Shown: piece after piece, positions 41,001 to 45,249 of the stretch
How the letters are laid out: every line of letters begins with the position of its first letter
Numbering within the stretch: the first letter of the stretch is position 1
From: Platynereis dumerilii
Lineage: Eukaryota; Annelida; Polychaeta; Phyllodocida; Nereididae
Reading direction: 5' to 3'
Assembly: GCA_026936325.1 (NCBI GenBank)
Contig: JAPTHN010000004.1
Location: 11,891,439-11,955,438, forward strand
DNA: 64,000 nucleotides
The notes under the pieces: generated by a model
What the model saw: the letters and a program-made list of their open reading frames with translations, nothing else
Database searches by the model: none
What the model was told of the DNA's origin: nothing
Translations under genes and position numbers: made by a program

Positions 41001-43386
41001 TTAATAAGTTTTCGTCTGATTGAAGAATTTGTTTGTTTTTCGCAGAATTTGTTTGTTTTTTGGAAGATAAGGATTTCATTTTTCAAATGTTTGCTTGATG
41101 TTCGAAACTTGACTGACATAATTCCTATACAATTCTGTCTAAGTGGGCCGTGTGACTGGACAATGAACGGGAAGATAATTATGACATTACCGGTGGCTAA
41201 TTAACACTGTCTTTTCCCATTTAATCTGTGTCATTTTCACTAGTTTATAAGAATTTGTCTGTTTTGTTGCAGTAACTAAGGTAACATGATTAAACAATCA
41301 AAAAGCATGAATGTTGTTAAAAACATGACATTGTACAACCTTAGAAATTAAATGGTGTTGACCCAGTCCGCATGAACAATTTCCCCTCCCCAATAAAAAA
41401 AATTGTTCTCCCCCAATGTCTGCGCATCACAAATTTTCTTCGAAAGCATGATTATTTTCAGTAATTGAACGTTATGTTGTATGAAAAAGTAGACTATTAT
41501 TATACAACAACAATTGTGTTATCATGTATGCCAATATGCCAAGTAAAAAATCCTACATGTATGCATGGTGGTCTTGTTAAATATTGTTCCAAAAATGTAT
41601 TACAAGATGCATGTGTCACATTCGAAGAATGATGAGTACTATCAGTTACACCCTGCTCGTTTCGAGGGTACGGGAATATACACCACGAAGGACTCCATAC
41701 ACCACGAAGCCGAAGGCTGAGTGGTGTATGGAGGCCTGAGAAATGTCTTTCAGTAACAAAGGAACAGCATTGTGACGTCATCACCAGTACTGCCACCAGG
41801 ATGATGTCACAATAGCTCAAACAATGGCATTGTGACGTCATGACTATTGTTGCTACATGGATGACGTCATAACAATCCTATGGTTGCAATTGTGACATCA
41901 TTGTTTATCTCATACACCCTGTCTGGTGAAGACAGACAGGGTGTACGGTGTCATACACCTCAGCTCTCAACCAATCAGAATCGAGGATTCACACTGGACT
42001 GAGGATAATTACTTTTACTTGTTTCAATGATGTCACAACCAGTGGCATACTTTGCATTGAAATGACGTGTCAATTCGTCATTGGGTAACAGTGGCAGCTG
42101 CATGTTGTGACTCTGTCAGTGACTTTTGTTGATAGCATTGGAAGTAAAGGATATGACCTCACTAGCTGCGTATGAGTCATAAAGAATTACATGGAAAGCA
42201 TAGGGTTATGACCTCACAAGGAACATTCAAATGTATTTCTATATATGTGACCTGCTCCACCAAAATGGGTTCAAAGTCGGCCTGCTATTATATTCAGCTG
42301 TGAAAATGACTTTGTTCTAATGGAATTTGGCTTTAAAATGATGTTTCATTCGTCTTGATATCTCCACCCAATCCAAAGATATGGCACCTCAAACATTGAT
42401 GATACGAAACATCAAACTTTGAGAAAATTGCATTTGAATTTCTCGCCATTACAATAAAAGAACTAGGAAAATCAAGAATGATGCCCAATTTAGATAATTT
42501 AAAAAGCAGTTTTTGGTTAAATGGTCTTAAATAATCAAAGCAAATTAAGTTTGCTAAAACGTGGTACCAACAGCTAAAAATCATCAAAATGTGACCTTTT
42601 GACACATTTTGCTCATTTCTGGAAAATACAGATAGCCTACTTTGAATTCATTTTGGTGGAACAGGTCACATATATGCACCTGTAGTTCTTTGGCTGTAAT
42701 CTCCCCACCTATTCTCTGATGTCACATCTGATCAGTCAAGAGCAGAATAATTACCCTTCCTGAAATGGAATATCTACAATAATTAAAGTCGGGGGCGACC
42801 ATTTGTTTTCCGGGGGGGGGGGGGGCTTGGAGTTTTCCTCGGCGGGTAATTATTTATTTCACGGTAACGGCAGCATTAATTATTTATTTTGACAATGTTA
42901 AGTTGCCGAATATTCATTCCTAAATCAAGCATCACCTTGTTAAGAAATAGCCCTACCAGAAAAAAACTCCAGGCCCCTTCCCCCTTCATATCAAATGGTT
43001 GCCCCCTAAATATATGTGGCTCTATCAAGGCAAATGGATGGTGTCCACTCTAAAAAAATTCAGACAAAATTGGTTTTTTAGATTCAAAATGGTTTTTTGA
43101 AAAACCAAATTTCAATGCAAAAAACCAACATGGATTTTTTTAAAAATCCATGTTGGTTTTGCATTGAAATTTGGTTTTTCAAAAAACCATTTTGAATCTA
43201 AAAAACCAATTTTGTCCCGCCATTTTTTAGAGTGTCCATTGATGCCTAGAAAAAATTGTTAATGTAACATATTTTCGTAAATATTGACCGCTATAATAAT
43301 TATTGCAAAATGACAACAAATGATAACGGGTTATATTTGAATTTCTTTTTCAGGCGGAAAAAGCCAAGAAGGAGTCAGAAGGATGA
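11018..43386 (+). CDS. PDE9A: PDE9A-type cGMP-specific 3',5'-cyclic phosphodiesterase (14 exons, N-terminus missing)
   Basis: The product hydrolyses cGMP to 5'-GMP and is the high-affinity, cGMP-selective class I phosphodiesterase of the PDE9 family. Fourteen GT-AG exons join in phase into 440 codons and a stop (1324 nt, the first base completing an upstream codon). In order they give a short N-terminal segment, a coiled-coil-like linker and the full catalytic HD domain. Visible catalytic features are NNPFHNFRH (proton-donor and first metal histidines), CHDLDHPG (metal His-Asp), CCDISNE (metal Asp) and the invariant purine-binding glutamine in TAQIGFIKF. From memory the catalytic part is highly similar to human PDE9A, including [17 protein letters not shown]-type blocks. 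The tail is short, ending in a Lys/Glu-rich helix rather than the longer vertebrate C-terminus. N-terminal exons were not found in 1-11017, so the intron before 11018 is probably longer than 11 kb. Confidence in family assignment is very high. Confidence 0.97.
11490..11675. mobile_element. probable MITE with GGATCC-type ends, diverged
   Basis: G-run left part (gatcaaggggggggg) and right part tcctggatccgcccatg resemble the widespread GGGCGGATCCAGG MITE ends. The left terminus is poorly matched and no target duplication is clear. Confidence 0.5.
11765..11985 (+). repeat. dispersed repeat R3, copy 2
   Basis: Same-orientation partner of 5986-6245, sharing accaatcaacacaggtacc, gatcagactgtcaaatt and ggtctccaatggatg-like blocks. 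Confidence 0.72.
11986..13300. other. PDE9A intron, non-coding
   Basis: Two overlapping ORFs near 12107-12415 occur in different frames and show no domain. No exon fits the PDE9A reading. Confidence 0.4.
13301..13601. mobile_element. probable MITE with CAATAGACCAATTTC ends
   Basis: caatagaccaatttc at 13301 and gaaattggtctattg ending 13601 form 15-bp perfect terminal inverted repeats 301 bp apart. Inside there is a direct repeat around tgtcaacttagggaagctt. No convincing target duplication. Confidence 0.62.
13602..14719. other. PDE9A intron, nothing recognised
   Basis: AT-rich unique-looking sequence with no supported element or gene. Confidence 0.4.
14843..16197 (-). mobile_element. 5'-truncated LINE of the L2/CR1 group
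   Basis: Reverse-strand insertion containing the C-terminal half of a non-LTR reverse transcriptase and a short 3' UTR that ends at low coordinates in an AAATTAAATTAAATT-type tail. The 5' edge is where coding similarity starts at about 16197, inside the minisatellite. No target duplication was resolved because the flanks are repetitive. Confidence 0.88.
15046..16197 (-). CDS. non-LTR retrotransposon reverse transcriptase, C-terminal part
   Basis: One open frame of about 384 codons. RT motifs in order: [17 protein letters not shown] (motif A), [18 protein letters not shown] (motif B), FADDTQIY (catalytic Asp pair, about 15887-15898), then the LGVYFD block and the C-terminal [20 protein letters not shown] block typical of L2/CR1/Rex-like elements. 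The frame is uninterrupted over this length, suggesting a fairly recent insertion. The endonuclease and N-terminal RT are missing through 5' truncation. The in-frame Met at 16242 lies in flanking minisatellite and is not a real start. Confidence 0.92.
   Translation of the reverse strand, partial: SRKDVLLILLDLSAAFDTIDHNILLQRLRSRFHIRGNVVSWIEAFLCGRTQRIALGSMVSNERPLTFGVPQGSVLGPILFSLYVTPLEDIIIKHGCKTVIFADDTQIYITCNNADSSFKIENCIDEIRQWMKINFLALNDSKSEFIYFSSKFRGTQSENDVKRIRIGDSDITAAPVVRNLGVYFDCEGKMDKHIANICKNASYSLWRISKIRHLLDRVSTERLIHAFVSCRLDYCNGVLSGIHDFQFKKLQVIQNSAARIVCKVGLRESITPILRNLHWLPVKLRVDFKILCVVFKCIHLASAPLYLKDLIVVNSRAYMSLRSDNSISLKRPQPPKTKTYGEKAFSIRAPTLWNKLPPELRNLNEFNIFKSKLKTHLFVSYFG
16681..16735 (+). 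CDS. PDE9A: PDE9A exon b
   Basis: Acceptor tgttccag before 16681 and donor gtaagt at 16736. It encodes [17 protein letters not shown], matching the ELIQSVLAQVAEQF helix region of vertebrate PDE9A. It is 55 nt and phase-compatible with the exons on both sides. The Arg/Pro-rich alternative segment of mammals is absent here. Confidence 0.88.
16740..18169. other. PDE9A intron, nothing recognised
   Basis: AT-rich intron DNA. Weak ORFs (65-87 codons) have no domain or phase match to PDE9A. Confidence 0.4.
18170..18240 (+). CDS. PDE9A: PDE9A exon c (coiled-coil linker)
   Basis: Acceptor cttttacag and donor gtaagt at 18241. It encodes [20 protein letters not shown] followed by RIE, a heptad-like helix corresponding to INELKAEVANHLAVLEKRVE of the vertebrate protein. 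It is 71 nt. Confidence 0.93.
18637..18748 (+). CDS. PDE9A: PDE9A exon d (coiled-coil linker)
   Basis: Acceptor attccag and donor gtaggt at 18749. It encodes [20 protein letters not shown] and a further charged helix, matching the EGLKVVEIEKCKSDI block of vertebrate PDE9A. It is 112 nt. Confidence 0.95.
19032..19246. mobile_element. short TA-flanked palindromic MITE with doubled GGGGTAAAGTTGGCA word
   Basis: Ends CTGTAGAATGGGG and complement of CCGTAAAACGGGG, bordered by TA at 19030-19031 and 19247-19248. The word GGGGTAAAGTTGGCA occurs twice in tandem at each end, and the inside (gacccacttaat ... attaagtgggtc) continues the palindrome. Confidence 0.82.
19679..19733 (+). CDS. PDE9A: PDE9A exon e
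   Basis: Acceptor taacacag and donor gtaaca at 19734. It encodes [18 protein letters not shown], matching the RRDVPTYPK block before the catalytic domain. It is 55 nt and ends in phase 0. Confidence 0.94.
19734..21435. other. PDE9A intron with a short repeat shared with 21.9 kb
   Basis: The block around 20485-20525 (ccggccccggagagag, tcgtttacgacga) recurs at about 21895-21935. Two perfect TGACGTCA octamers lie at 21029 and 21050. Nothing coding. Confidence 0.45.
21436..21482 (+). repeat. LINE 3'-end fragment with CTTGAA tail
   Basis: tataaagacttgaacttgac followed by ttgaacttgaa resembles the short-repeat 3' tails of L2/CR1-group LINEs. Only the tail is present. Confidence 0.5.
21676..21843. 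mobile_element. MITE with CAGGGCTGT ends
   Basis: Ends CAGGGCTGTAGG and CCACAGCCCTG about 168 bp apart, with CATTC directly repeated outside both ends. The inside has a G-run near the right end. Confidence 0.65.
22235..22655. mobile_element. hAT-type MITE with CAGTGGTYGAAATA ends
   Basis: Left CAGTGGTTGAAATA and right TATTTCGACCACTG, flanked by ATTGACAT and ATTGACAC (7 of 8). The body has G-run and C-run blocks next to the ends. Confidence 0.87.
22656..23373. other. PDE9A intron, nothing recognised
   Basis: No supported feature. The 65-codon ORF at 22979 has no domain. Confidence 0.4.
23374..23588. mobile_element. MITE with AGGCCAGACATAATT ends, copy 1
   Basis: Left aggccagacaggtttg with ctcggatcc inside; right gatccgagaagctaaag then aattatgtctggcct. 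Related copies lie at about 27216-27405 and 45048-45249, which share the subterminal CTCGGATC/GATCCGAG pair. Confidence 0.78.
23844..24506. mobile_element. TA-type element with GGGGAGACCAGGGTAAGTTA end
   Basis: Left end GGGGAGACCAGGGTAAGTTA preceded by TA; right end tggtctcccc followed by TCTA, so the right duplication is decayed. The right side near 24470 carries a weaker inverted word, caggtaacccc. The inside around 24170-24235 resembles the inside of the element at 42246-42670. Confidence 0.75.
24765..24925 (+). repeat. GGTCTC/GGCCTC hexamer microsatellite
   Basis: Imperfect ggtctt, ggtctc, agtctc and ggcctc hexamers give an unusually CG-rich patch. The 97-codon ORF across it is a by-product of the repeat. 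Confidence 0.8.
25046..25120 (+). CDS. PDE9A: PDE9A exon f
   Basis: Acceptor actttcag and donor gtaggt at 25121. It encodes 25 residues starting [11 protein letters not shown] and ending [12 protein letters not shown], the conserved entry to the catalytic domain. A CG-rich hexamer repeat lies 120 bp upstream in the intron. Confidence 0.97.
25440..26290 (+). repeat. degenerate long-period tandem repeat
   Basis: Blocks such as ttcaatggactcttatcctt, actacttat and ctatcaatgaactt recur at loose intervals of roughly 90 bp or multiples. The strand is strongly C/T-biased. No coding. Confidence 0.65.
26478..27060 (+). repeat. three tandem tRNA-like (SINE-type) units, about 193 bp each
   Basis: Units start near 26482, 26677 and 26868 with cacctgtgtcct-like sequence and share aataatcttgataatggc and tattgcaagcacaggg-like blocks. 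Each has an A-box-like gcagttggtagcc and a B-box-like gggttcgattcc (best in unit 2 at about 26819-26830), the internal promoter layout of tRNA-derived SINEs. They do not fold into a standard tRNA by eye. Confidence 0.7.
27216..27405. mobile_element. MITE with AAGGCCAGACATAATT end, copy 2
   Basis: Left aaggccagacataattgatc with agcttctcggatc; right gatccgagaacc then aaaaagtctggcc. Same family as 23374-23588 and about 45048-45249. Confidence 0.8.
27578..29020 (+). repeat. tandem array of ~125-bp units interrupted by a TA-type element
   Basis: Units contain atataagaaggcaggtga, ttacagtaccatttcaaaaa and cagctgcccatagctgg. Three full units precede 27995 and the rest of a fourth follows 28928. The insertion point falls in the sequence acagtaccatttc of the unit. 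Confidence 0.88.
27996..28927. mobile_element. TA-flanked element with CCGTAATATGGGGTGAATTG ends
   Basis: Ends CCGTAATATGGGGTGAATTG and the complement of CCGTAATATGGGATGAATCG, bordered by TA on both sides (27994-27995, 28928-28929). Intact neighbouring repeat units provide an approximate empty site. An inverted pair of the word lies inside at about 28167-28217 (ccaattcacccc ... ggggtgaatcgggac). No transposase seen. Confidence 0.88.
29135..29325. mobile_element. probable decayed MITE of the CAGTGGCGTAACT type
   Basis: Left tagtggtgtccctatcgggg and right gagaccttagttataccac are near-complements of the family ends, with G- and C-runs just inside. No target duplication is clear. Confidence 0.55.
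29326..31069. other. PDE9A intron, nothing recognised
   Basis: AT-rich sequence. The 60-70-codon ORFs here show no domain and no match to missing PDE9A parts. Confidence 0.4.
31070..31218. mobile_element. hAT-type MITE with CATAGGCGTAGGAGG ends
   Basis: Left CATAGGCGTAGGAGG and right CCTCCTACGTCTATG, flanked by GACCCCCT and GACCCCCC (7 of 8). It is 149 bp. Confidence 0.85.
31219..31952. other. PDE9A intron, nothing recognised
   Basis: No supported element. The pyrimidine tract before exon g is at 31939-31950. Confidence 0.4.
31953..32039 (+). CDS. PDE9A: PDE9A exon g
   Basis: Acceptor with a long pyrimidine run, ttttttttcag, and donor gtaaga at 32040. It encodes [20 protein letters not shown] and on to LKRWL, the first helices of the catalytic domain. 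It is 87 nt, phase 0 to 0. Confidence 0.97.
32502..32689 (+). CDS. PDE9A: PDE9A exon h (proton-donor His and HD motif)
   Basis: Acceptor attttcccag and donor gtaagt at 32690. It encodes [16 protein letters not shown], carrying the general-acid histidine and the first metal-binding histidine, then [14 protein letters not shown] with the metal-binding His-Asp pair that defines the HD superfamily. It is 188 nt. Confidence 0.98.
33094..33179. mobile_element. short TA-flanked MITE, CAGTGGTCCC family, copy 1
   Basis: Left tagtggcactccgattagag and right end ggaccgctg, bordered by TA (33092-33093, 33180-33181). Subterminal tagagacc and gtcttataa match the copy at 55069-55245. It resembles Tc1/pogo-type MITEs. 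Confidence 0.72.
33225..33297 (+). repeat. LINE 3'-end fragment with TCTTA tail
   Basis: ctttggacaaaataaagttt followed by gtcttatcttatcttattta is the 3' end and short-repeat tail typical of CR1/L2-group LINEs. Confidence 0.65.
33321..33477 (+). CDS. PDE9A: PDE9A exon i
   Basis: Acceptor tttatttcag and donor gtgagt at 33478. It encodes [20 protein letters not shown] then [12 protein letters not shown], the conserved helix block after the HD motif. It is 157 nt. Confidence 0.98.
33926..34039 (+). CDS. PDE9A: PDE9A exon j
   Basis: Acceptor tctttcag and donor gtaagt at 34040. It encodes [17 protein letters not shown] and a charged helix ending DHLNC. The TDMARH motif is diagnostic for class I phosphodiesterases. 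It is 114 nt. Confidence 0.98.
34040..34784. other. PDE9A intron, nothing recognised
   Basis: AT-rich intron. No supported element; a long T run precedes the exon k acceptor. Confidence 0.4.
34785..34889 (+). CDS. PDE9A: PDE9A exon k (metal-binding Asp)
   Basis: Acceptor ttgcttgtag and donor gtaaac at 34890. It encodes [20 protein letters not shown] and [10 protein letters not shown]. The Asp of CCDIS is the fourth metal ligand. It is 105 nt. Confidence 0.98.
34890..35639. other. PDE9A intron, nothing recognised
   Basis: The antisense ORF at 35026-35433 (135 codons) has no domain and no conserved-looking residues. Confidence 0.4.
35640..35815 (+). repeat. LINE 3'-end fragment with ATCTGAA tail
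   Basis: caggcagtgac-type inverted pair around 35660-35702 followed by gtcaaatattataaaaat and three atctgaa repeats (about 35786-35808), the tail style of CR1-group LINEs. The exon l acceptor lies only 14 bp beyond. Confidence 0.55.
35829..35957 (+). CDS. PDE9A: PDE9A exon l (purine-binding Gln)
   Basis: Acceptor cattccag and donor gtaaga at 35958. It encodes [16 protein letters not shown] then [20 protein letters not shown]. The Gln is the invariant nucleotide-binding residue. It is 129 nt. Confidence 0.98.
35958..37020. other. PDE9A intron, nothing recognised
   Basis: AT-rich sequence with no supported element. Confidence 0.4.
37021..37215 (+). mobile_element. tRNA-derived SINE
   Basis: The head has an A box (tggcagagtggttaagg, Ser/Leu-tRNA-like) and a B box (gggttcgaacc at about 37090-37100) with spacing enlarged by a variable-loop-like stretch. 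The body continues gcaccgcctcagctggatgt and catttggataagacgttaaa, a block I know from SINEs of several marine invertebrates. Tail and target duplications not defined. Confidence 0.82.
37617..38116. mobile_element. foldback element with GGCAGTAAGTTTTTGGC arms
   Basis: Left tgtggcagtaagtttttggc (about 37631) pairs with ggctaaaaacttactgccaa (about 38081). The central part holds two perfect TGACGTCA octamers (37840, 37885) around an inner palindrome. Exact ends are uncertain. Confidence 0.65.
38210..38990. mobile_element. diverged third copy of the TAGGGTGGTC hAT MITE family, with an internal minisatellite
   Basis: The left part (gcacaaagcatttgaaattt, cgcaactggaaaattag) matches one arm of the 1217-2545 family and the right part (caatgtcatgtcaaactt, acaacccctaaatattag) matches the other arm, in the same order and orientation as the inner copy. 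Ends have decayed. The middle is replaced by the 38470-38760 repeat. Confidence 0.62.
38470..38760 (+). repeat. 21-bp minisatellite
   Basis: About 13 units of the type aaatcaaaaagaaaactttcc, with a variant containing agtcaacaag. The period is a multiple of three, so one frame stays open for 85 codons (38460-38717) and encodes a Lys/Asn-rich repeat. Confidence 0.9.
39063..39315 (+). repeat. dispersed repeat R1, copy 1
   Basis: Contains gacgaatgacgagtacttac, catcaatgacctcacagcag, gtcattgagtaagttgtgac and ggctatgacttcacaacctg. Other copies: 39682-39792, 42025-42240, 49795-49900, 51275-51505, 63500-63720. Confidence 0.8.
39682..39792 (+). repeat. dispersed repeat R1, copy 2 (abuts exon m)
   Basis: 5' part of R1: gacgaatgacgagtacttac, caatgacttcacaacaagtc and gtcaatttgtcattg. 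Similarity fades about 25-30 bp before the PDE9A exon m acceptor. Confidence 0.75.
39817..39915 (+). CDS. PDE9A: PDE9A exon m
   Basis: Acceptor cctttgcag and donor gtaaat at 39916. It encodes [20 protein letters not shown] and a charged helix ending in DDEKKAE. The intron sequence just upstream is a dispersed repeat whose recognisable part ends about 30 bp before the exon. It is 99 nt. Confidence 0.96.
39943..40593. mobile_element. TACG-rich element with CAATTGTGC ends
   Basis: Left caattgtgcagcgtacgaat and right acgtacgttgcacaattg form inverted ends. The body has many tacgtacg and cgtac steps and gtacattttcg blocks in both halves. A separate foldback MITE (40137-40400) is nested in it. The target duplication is not clear. 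Confidence 0.7.
40137..40400. mobile_element. ACACTCTAAAAAAT foldback MITE with a duplicated left arm
   Basis: The right half (about 40316-40400) is the near-perfect complement of the left arm. The left arm occurs twice in direct order (about 40150-40235 and 40236-40315). Same family as 43047-43233. Confidence 0.85.
40640..40860. repeat. G-run tandem repeat with GGCCATTCAACCGGGGGG units, possible MITE remnant
   Basis: Four units of gggcaggccattcaaccggg type with expanding G runs. A CAGTGGCGTAACT-like start (ttggcgtaactagaggg, 40640) suggests the remains of a MITE whose other end is lost. Confidence 0.6.
41638..41990. mobile_element. foldback element rich in TGACGTCA with ACACCACGAAG / TGGTGTATGG arms
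   Basis: Inner inverted pairs: ccatacaccacgaagcc with gctgagtggtgtatgg, and acaccctgtctggtgaag with agacagacagggtgta. It carries three perfect TGACGTCA octamers (41773, 41833, 41862). Outer ends are not resolved. Confidence 0.6.
42025..42240 (+). repeat. dispersed repeat R1, copy 3
   Basis: Shares caattcgtcattgggtaac, gttgatagcattggaagta, ggatatgacctcacta and gacctcacaaggaacattca with the other R1 copies. Confidence 0.78.
42246..42670. mobile_element. TA-flanked element with TGTGACCTGCTCCACC ends
   Basis: Left TGTGACCTGCTCCACCAAAA and right complement (ttttggtggaacaggtcaca), bordered by TA on each side within TATA runs. A solo right end of the same family lies at about 38153-38190. No coding. 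Confidence 0.83.
42791..43006. mobile_element. MITE with GGGGGCRACCATTTG ends, copy 1
   Basis: Left gggggcgaccatttg, right caaatggttgccccc. The inside shares gcttggagttttcct, gggtaattat and aagttgccgaatatt with 61593-61883. No clear target duplication. Confidence 0.82.
43047..43233. mobile_element. near-perfect palindromic MITE of the ACTCTAAAAAAT family
   Basis: Arms of about 85 bp are almost perfectly complementary with essentially no loop (centre near 43143). GTCC is directly repeated at 43043-43046 and 43234-43237. It ends 120 bp before the last PDE9A coding exon. Confidence 0.88.
43354..43386 (+). CDS. PDE9A: PDE9A terminal coding exon
   Basis: Acceptor tctttttcag before 43354. It encodes [10 protein letters not shown] and a TGA stop at 43384-43386. 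The tail is highly charged and shorter than in mammals. A palindromic MITE ends 120 bp upstream of the acceptor. Confidence 0.9.
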   Translation, partial: AEKAKKESEG

Positions 43387-43947
43387 TTAATGGAACGAAA
43401 GACGTCACAGCTAAAAAAAACTTCCAGACACGTTTTGTATTTTACCTCAATACCAGTTGGTGTTGTACGATTGATGATAAACACTCGCGGGTACAAAAAT
43501 GGGATTTTATTGCTTGTTAAATATTATAATGCTTCTGTAACCCTTCTTTTATTACCAACCAAAACTAGACTAAATTGTATGTGTATGTATCTTTATTAAC
43601 CAGGGAAGCAAAAGCTTATTAAATTCACTTTAGCTTCACTAATTTATCACCAGGAGGCTACCAACAGAATGCTTCAATCCTATTGGCTGATGAGTTTCCC
43701 ACCTTTGTTCAAATTGGCACATTTTGTAAGTAGTTTTTTATAATTAAACTTCTTACATCTCCTATTTTTGAAAGTAAATTAAAAAACTCTGAAAAAAAAG
43801 CACAAAAATCATGCTTGGCGCCAATATTTATGGAAAGATTTTTGTAAAATTGTAAAAAGAATAACTATGCTACTTTGATAGTCTGTGGTTTCAAAAATTG
43901 ATTTTTTTAGTCCGCCTGACATGGGTGACAGGTCTCTCTGTTCAAAA
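43387..43947 (+). other. PDE9A: proximal PDE9A 3' untranslated region
   Basis: Sequence directly after the PDE9A stop codon with no coding signal. The transcript end is not clear. A candidate AATAAA at 46181-46186 lies in AT-rich unique sequence, but MITEs at 43948-44207 and about 45048-45249 would then be inside the UTR. An earlier end is equally possible. Confidence 0.5.
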
Positions 43948-44207
43948 CATAGAAATACATAGAAGGGACATGAGGCTCTGGCAGATGAAGCAACCAAATC
44001 CACCATCTTGGAACTGCCCTGAATACTGGCACAATGGACTGTGACGTCACCAATAACTGTGATGTCACTTATAACAATGGCATGACGTCACATCATAATT
44101 ATTCTATTGTGACATCATGTCTCAGGGCAGTTCCAATATGGCGGATTTGGTGACCTCATCTTGAGGTGGCATCATACAGCCTCATGTCCGTTCTATGTAT
44201 TTCTATG
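43948..44207. mobile_element. 260-bp hAT-like MITE with CATAGAAATACATAG ends, copy 1
   Basis: Left catagaaatacatagaa and right ttctatgtatttctatg, flanked by GTTCAAAA and GTTTAAAA (7 of 8). Contains gtgacgtcac at 44041 and tgacgtca at 44083. The twin copy at 57158-57417 has the same length and differs at few positions. Confidence 0.9.
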
Positions 44208-45047
44208 GTTTAAAACGTCTTGGGAGCTAATTGTTCTGTTTCACTCGGTAAAACATTTATCAACATTTGAAGAAATAATAATTGATAAAAGTAGTCTTGA
44301 ACTTCAGTTGAAGATGAATAGCGCTCACAAGACAGCCAGCACCCCAATCTGGGCCTTAAGTGCTTTACCATAATGAGCAAACCCGAACCACGATTAATTA
44401 TCTTGTAACTTGTGTTTTTAATGCAATTAGAATATGAATCACATTGTAAAAATCTTCTTGTGTATTTGTACATTCTTGTCAAAAATAATGGAGGATTACA
44501 TGCAATATTTAGTATTCAATCAGTAAATCAGTTTAAATATATATTTTCATGGAGATATTTGACAAGTAATTTATGACCTGTTAAATTTCGAGACTTAATT
44601 TTCGCGAGACGTGAGAAGGTATTACTATAAAAGCTGTAACAGGCATTTACTTCTTTTTAAAATTATGTTTATCCTAAAATTCTGCAGACAAATAGACTTA
44701 AATCATGTGTACTTAAAGTTTTTTCAAATGTGATTTTTGTGAATGTTTATCCTTATCTAACTAGTCAGAGCAGTATTTTTTAAAGACTTATCGATAATAT
44801 TATGATGAAATAGTGATTTTTTTAAAACTTTTTTTTTCTATGTGTAAACTGAAAATGACTTTGATGACACTCTAATTGTCAAATGTGTCGGATGGTTTAC
44901 AAATGATGATTCACCTACATTAACATGTATAATATTTTGACATTATAGGTGTCAGATGATTTTCTTTTTTTTTATTATGATTTAAAAGACTTGGTGAAAA
45001 TTTTCACTGCAGTAAAGCGTATTAAACTTATTATATAATTATAAACA
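44208..45047. other. PDE9A 3' flank, nothing recognised
   Basis: AT-rich, possibly still 3' UTR. No element supported. Confidence 0.4.
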
Positions 45048-45249
45048 TAAGGCCGGACATAATTTTATTTTTAACATCTCGGATCCTGTCTAGGCACTTT
45101 CTCTACTGTCAGTTGATGGGACAAAAAAAAGGAGAAATACCAATTTTTTAAGATTTAACAAAAATTTTTGGTAAGCTCAATTTTTTTTCATACGAAAATC
45201 TGTTGTATTGGTCTATCCCGAGAAGCTAAAAAATAAATATGTTCGGCCT
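45048..45249. mobile_element. MITE with AAGGCCGGACATAATT end, copy 3
   Basis: Left aaggccggacataatttt with ctcggatcc; right tcccgagaagctaaa then atatgttcggcct. Same family as 23374-23588 and about 27216-27405. Confidence 0.75.
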
